64,000 nt of DNA from Grammothele lineata (Eukaryota; Basidiomycota; Agaricomycetes; Polyporales; Polyporaceae), in assembly GCA_002150815.3 (NCBI GenBank), contig NDFF03000030.1, positions 301,742-365,741 of the forward strand, given 5' to 3'. Below the pieces are notes generated by a model. That model was not told where the DNA came from and did no database searches. It was given only the letters and a program-made list of their open reading frames with translations. Within the stretch, counting starts at the first letter, position 1. The number at the start of each line of letters is the position of its first letter. This document shows, in pieces, positions 60,010-64,000 of the stretch. Position numbers and translations under genes: made by a program.

Positions 60010-60430
60010 CGGAATCACCAGGCCGTCGCGTTGGTGCTTCTCCCTCGATTTTCGACCGTCCATACGCTCCAGAGGACCTGCGACGCATTTCTCGATTTGA
60101 CATTTGCCGCGAAAGGAAGCATTCCCCTATGCCCCCCGAGTAGCCCCTCGCGCTCTGCGCGCGTTTCATCGCGCCGAAGACCGGACTCGGAGCCGCGGAA
60201 CCTTCGTCACATTAGTCAAGATAACGAACTTTTCATCCCCTACGATTCGGTTAAGATGCATTTCAGCGCAGAAAGCGAGCTGCGGACGGTGGCAGAACGC
60301 TTTGGGCAGAGACTGGCAAGCGCGAGATCGTGTTTGTCGACCACTCGCCGCACAACCAGTCCCCACACCCCCTTGACACCACGCCCGAGTTCTGGCGCGG
60401 GTTTGCTACGTTCAAGCACATGCACGAATA
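60010..60430 (+). pseudogene. Relic of the 2-oxoglutarate dioxygenase
   Basis: This is a shrunken, frameshifted copy of the gene at 53403-54704. Segments align in order: RALRAFHRAEDRT (RALRAFHRDEERV in the parent), RHISQDNELFIPYDSVK (RRIRQDRELFLPYDSIK), SELRTVAERFG (CELRAVAERFG) and EIVFVDHSPHNQ (EIAFVNYSPHNQ), then FKHM. The iron-binding HQD segment and the C-terminal half are missing, so no activity is possible. It lies convergent to UbiA gene 3. Confidence 0.8.
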
Positions 60431-60779
60431 ACAGGAGGTGCATTGCACAGAGGATGTTGCAACTGTTCTTCACGTTCTTGAAATGCGCTTTGTCAGCGCA
60501 ACATGTTTTCCACAAGTTCCAAGATTGCTTCCTATGTCAAGGCATGTGGGGGACGTTTTTACGTTCAGCTATAACTAGCCCTCTTCTCTCTCAATATACG
60601 GCGGGATGCTACAGATCGGTACTGGCTGATGAACGACCCAGTACCCAAGTAATTCCCTCCTACTCCGCCCCGTGCTAATACTGCATAAGACAAGACATCT
60701 AGATACTACGGGCGATAAGTGTTAGTCAAATATTCTAGGGTTTTATTATGAGAAATCAAACTTGCCATGGTAAGCCTGT
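60431..60779. other. No gene recognised
   Basis: Convergent intergenic space between the dioxygenase relic and UbiA gene 3. Confidence 0.45.
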
Positions 60780-61646
60780 CTATATCGCAGCGCAGGGATA
60801 TGCCAGTAGAAGGGGCATGGAATGCAAGAAAGTGAACCACACCTGCCACGGCAGAGAACCATGAGCAAAGGCACCGCGAATCTGCGAGAGCACGCACATT
60901 ATACACGGCGTACGACATGCGGTCTTCATCGCGCGACCTCATCGCGAATAACCGGGCGCCGGTGACCAGCCCGAGCACGAGGGTACCGATTATAGATACT
61001 GCGCTTGAAGCGGAGTAGAGATAGGCAAAGAAAATAGACCAGACGGGGATGAGCGCGGCGGTAAATGTCCTACTCGCAGAAGGGTAAACGATCGGCAGCG
61101 TCTTTCGAGAGACGAGGCTGTCGCCGTCGACGTCTTTGAAGTCTTGGGTCTGGACTGTAGTAAGCACTACGAGGGTGATCAGCGCCTGCGCGATGGATGT
61201 CGCACTAGATACGCAGCATGGCCCTGTGTAGAAGGCGTGAGACAGAAAGAGAGTCAGGATATGCACACATTCTCACACTGGAGCGGCGTACCTGAGCACC
61301 CTGCTCCAGTTGCGCCGAAGCTAAAAGACGCATACCCAACCGCATTGAGCACGTTGCGGAGGAACCAATGTGCCCCTAGCCGGAGCTCGTTGTATGCGAT
61401 CGTCGCCGCCAAAAACAACATGCTAGGACTGAGAACGCCGCATACGATCGAGAAAAGAAGACATAGAGGTATGAGGGTCCACCGAAGAAACAATGCTGAA
61501 CGGAGGGAGATTCTGCCCGACGGAATGGGCCGCCATGGCTTGTTTTTGAGATCTTCTTCGGCGTCGAGGGTCTGGTTGGAGACGCAAAATTGGAGCAGGT
61601 GGATGAAAACCCACACAACCTTCAGTATGATCTGCTGCACGTCAAG
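60780..61646 (-). pseudogene. UbiA-superfamily gene 3, 5'-truncated
   Basis: Third UbiA paralogue. The central exon (to about 61640) carries QQIILKVVWVFIHLLQFCVS, NQTLDAEED and NVLNAVGYASFSFGATGAGC. The next exon carries QTQDFKDVDGD and RKTLPIVYPSASRTFTAALI. The last exon gives VWFTFLHSMPLLLAYPCAAI with a stop at 60780. Both motifs and all later exons are open. The first exon (about 30-40 residues, including the first helix) is absent: homology to UbiA 2 stops at about 61646 where unrelated AT-rich sequence begins. It is therefore probably broken, unless an unrecognised upstream exon replaces the lost one. Confidence 0.75.
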
Positions 61647-61967
61647 CTCTCATCAGGAAAACCTCCCCCTGCAAATTTGCACTAGTTCGCACTAATTCGG
61701 CCAACTAGATGGTTAGCATGACATAGCTCCCATCTGTTTACCCCCTCTGCAAATTTGCAGACTAGCGCGTGCCTAGATTCAATCTAGTTCATAGATAGAT
61801 GACGTTGAGCATGAACATAGCAATCGAATAGACCATTCATTGAAGTCATTAGCAGGGACATAGTAATCAAATATATCTTCATATGTGCAAGCATAGCGCA
61901 CATTTTCACCCAATCACCCAATGCTTACATGAACAAATTAGATGTATTAGAATGAGAGGATTATACG
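61647..61967. other. AT-rich sequence with two TGCAAATTTGCA palindromes
   Basis: The 12-bp perfect palindrome TGCAAATTTGCA occurs near 61669 and near 61748, each preceded by a CCCC-rich stretch and followed by an ACTAG-like motif. This sequence begins exactly where UbiA gene 3 loses homology, so it may be the edge of an insertion or rearrangement. No gene seen. Confidence 0.4.
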
Positions 61968-63480
61968 CTACGAAACAAGGAATTCAGGGTGTATTATGAT
62001 CGCCAGACTCGAGTTGTTGCACCATTGTGCCTTATGCCATTCCCACGCGATGCTGTCCGAGGCCGAAAGACTCAATGTCGACGAATCTGATAGCGCGCAA
62101 CCAATGCGCCTACTCAGCAGCCATCGCTCGGACGTCAAGAAAAGAGATCTTTGACGTCTTCCTTCGACCATTTGTCCTTGAGCTGTATACGGAGAAGGTT
62201 ACCATACAGCAAATGCGCTTGTTCCAAAAGCAAGTGCGCACCTTCGCATGCAGATGTCACGGTAGAGCCCATGCATGAGAGCGTGATACTGCGCAGGGGC
62301 ATCTTGCTTAATAGTAGCGAGAACGTCAATATTGTCCGCATATTCACTTGAGTAGCGATCTGTAGTAAAAGGGGGGGGCTTATCGTCGTCGCACTTCGCT
62401 TTGAAGTCCTCGAGGGCAGCGAACATCTGACAAAGATGGGTTAGAAGAGCATAGGTAGCAGCAGGATGACGTACTGCAGTAGCAACGAGTGCTAGCATGG
62501 GGGCGGGGATTTCCTTCTCGTCGGGCTTATTGAGAAGGGACGATGTGAATCGAGGCGCAATGCGGTAGCCGATACTGTCCGCACGATCGAAGAAAGCGAG
62601 ACGTAGGATCTTCTTAAACCTTTCGCTCTGGTAAGGCTTACTACCGTCGACATGGTTGCTCTAGTAGAACATAGTTCCGGAGCCCAATGCATTAGTCGTC
62701 ATAAATTCTGAACGAGACACAAGATGTAGCTCGTACCTCGAAATCGAAGGGATATATGTATCGCTGCCCTTCCTGTAGCCATTCAGCCTTCTCGATGTCA
62801 TCGAGCTTTAGGCCGAATAGCTCCATTGCGTCGATATCATCTTTAACCTCCTTTCGGAAGTTAGGAATGCGCTGTGCAGGCTAATTGAGAGACTAGACAT
62901 CAATATGCGTAGACGGTATGCGGATGATGCAGAACAACGGGGAACTCACAATCTGGGCCAGCTTGTGTGCGTACTTCGGATCCGTCTTGAGCTTGTTTAC
63001 GAGTTCGACGTCGTTGTGCTTCTTGGCCGCATCAACGAGAATGTCCCCGATGAAGCTCGTAAATTTCTCAGGCCCCTCTGGAAAGGCGTTCTTGAGACAT
63101 AGAAGTGCTTCGGTTTCCTGGATAGCATCTCGAGCGACGCAAGCGACGCGCGGAGGCTGGTCAGATACACCAGGCCGGCCGGTCTTCTTAGAAGGGACGA
63201 TCTTCAAAGCCGGATCGTCGCCGTCGTCGCTTTCCGTATCCGAGTCTGACTGCAAGATGTAATGACTGAACTTAGCATGCATCACATTGTTAAAATACAA
63301 CGCTAGTGACTAGCATACCACGCGTCGTTTACGCGACTTCTTGTGCGGCTTGTCGTCAGACGTATGGGATTCGGACTTGCGTTTCTTATGGGAAGGGGCG
63401 TCATTGCACACAGTCTTGTCCTTCCACCGTGGTACCTCAGGTCGTCGGGCTGAGATTTAGCCAAGGTTTAATAGTGAGGA
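61968..63480 (-). CDS. DUF6532-domain protein
   Basis: This is a basidiomycete-type protein of unknown function. The N-terminal part is basic (KKRKSESHTSDDKPHKKSRK, about 63395-63320), followed by an acidic stretch (SDSDTESDDGDD). The domain begins ARDAIQETEALLCLKNAFPE and continues with AQRIPNFRKEVKDDIDAMEL, then FKKILRLAFFDRADSIGYRI. The DUF6532 signature EIPAPMLALVATA follows, then after an intron FAALEDFK and YADNIDVLATIKQDAPAQYH. The 3' end is unclear: one frame ends KEDVKDLFS at 62135, another runs to 61968. The start was not resolved, and exons upstream of 63480 are possible. It resembles the C-terminal domain of the Plavaka companion gene in layout. Confidence 0.6.
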
Positions 63481-64000
63481 TACACCATGTCGACACACCT
63501 CGTCGGTCTTGCGCTGAGCGGAACGTTCGGAGTGGGGCTGTTACAACATTCCTGCCCGGTATTTTCTTTTTTTCCTTTCCTGTTCCTCAATGAGCGCAAC
63601 CTCTGTACCAGTCGGTCCCGCGGCGATTCAACATCGCTATTGTATGTACGACTCATCGTGACTCACTTGGAGTCACCTTCTCGCGCCCTTGTCTCTATTG
63701 TCTCGGACTCTCTCGCGATCGTCCATAGTCATTGTTCCCATGTACGTATATAGTTTGGGTCTCCCTGAGGATGCTCCTCAGTTTGACCTCCTTTTCCAAT
63801 CGAGGCCTCTCTCCCCATAGAACCCCTGTGTGTCGCTCGCCCTCTACCACAGTGCTCGACTTCGCCTCTTCGGCGTACGTCTACCCAGATCCCTCGACCC
63901 CCGACCGCGTGCGCTCGTCGTACTTCCCATAGGCGCCCGCGCTGGCCTCGGCGTAACATTAGGTCAAACTCATCTACTCGCCGACTTCCTCAAGTCCAGG
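63481..64000. other. Window edge; possible start of a further gene
   Basis: A minus frame at 63468-63656 could hold a 5' exon of the DUF6532 gene but does not join cleanly. Plus-strand sequence at 63850-64000 is open (VLDFASSAYVYPDPS and, after a stop, LGVTLGQTHLLADFLKS) and could be the start of a gene running out of the window. Neither is secure. Confidence 0.25.

Noticed and set aside
1..64000. tRNA genes
   Set aside because: Scanned by eye for GGTTCGA-type B boxes on both strands. The few partial matches (for example GGTTCGATAGG near 20850) had no A box or cloverleaf.

Overview
The window is nuclear DNA of a filamentous basidiomycete, most likely an agaricomycete. Genes are broken by many 45-65 bp GT-AG introns. 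Several families are typical of agaricomycetes: DUF6533 membrane proteins, DUF6532 proteins, a Plavaka transposase, HFD1-like aldehyde dehydrogenases with a C-terminal membrane tail, and UbiA-type membrane enzymes. No tRNA, rRNA or CRISPR signal was seen. Exons were assembled by eye from reading frames, splice motifs and comparison between paralogues inside the window, so exon edges are approximate unless stated.

Region 1 (0.4-12.3 kb) is one DUF6533 gene on the minus strand split by a Plavaka DNA transposon of about 10.2 kb (about 1412-11617). The element sits in an intron: the donor lies beside one end, the acceptor side beside the other, and both coding halves are open. It carries an apparently complete transposase (minus) and a divergent nine-exon companion gene (plus) with a DUF6532-like C-terminus. 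Arrays of TGTCTTA-like repeats lie inside both ends. A second, uninterrupted DUF6533 gene lies at 15.8-17.6 kb and serves as the reference for the insertion.

Region 2 (13-33 kb) is mostly gene-poor. It holds diverged direct duplications of an unrecognised, decayed gene family and a divergent HSP104-like disaggregase (24.2-27.2 kb) whose first ATPase domain has lost key residues. A 141-bp SINE-like insertion with a poly(A) tail and a 15-bp target duplication lies at 32.87 kb.

Region 3 (33-62 kb) is the functional core. It has a single-pass membrane protein, an intradiol ring-cleavage dioxygenase, two aldehyde dehydrogenases flanking the mitochondrial ribosomal gene uL14m, and a UbiA-family gene head-to-head with a cytochrome P450. 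These are followed by a nucleotidyltransferase-fold gene, a 2-oxoglutarate dioxygenase of the gamma-butyrobetaine hydroxylase type, and a second UbiA gene. Then come relics: a third aldehyde dehydrogenase cut by a 1.1 kb MULE-like element, a fragment of the dioxygenase, and a third, 5'-truncated UbiA gene. The repeated grouping of UbiA, dioxygenase and dehydrogenase genes, plus one P450, looks like a small biosynthetic cluster that has been duplicated and partly broken. I infer a terpenoid or prenylated product; no product can be named from sequence.

The right end (62-63.5 kb) holds a DUF6532 gene, possibly related to the cargo gene of the Plavaka element.
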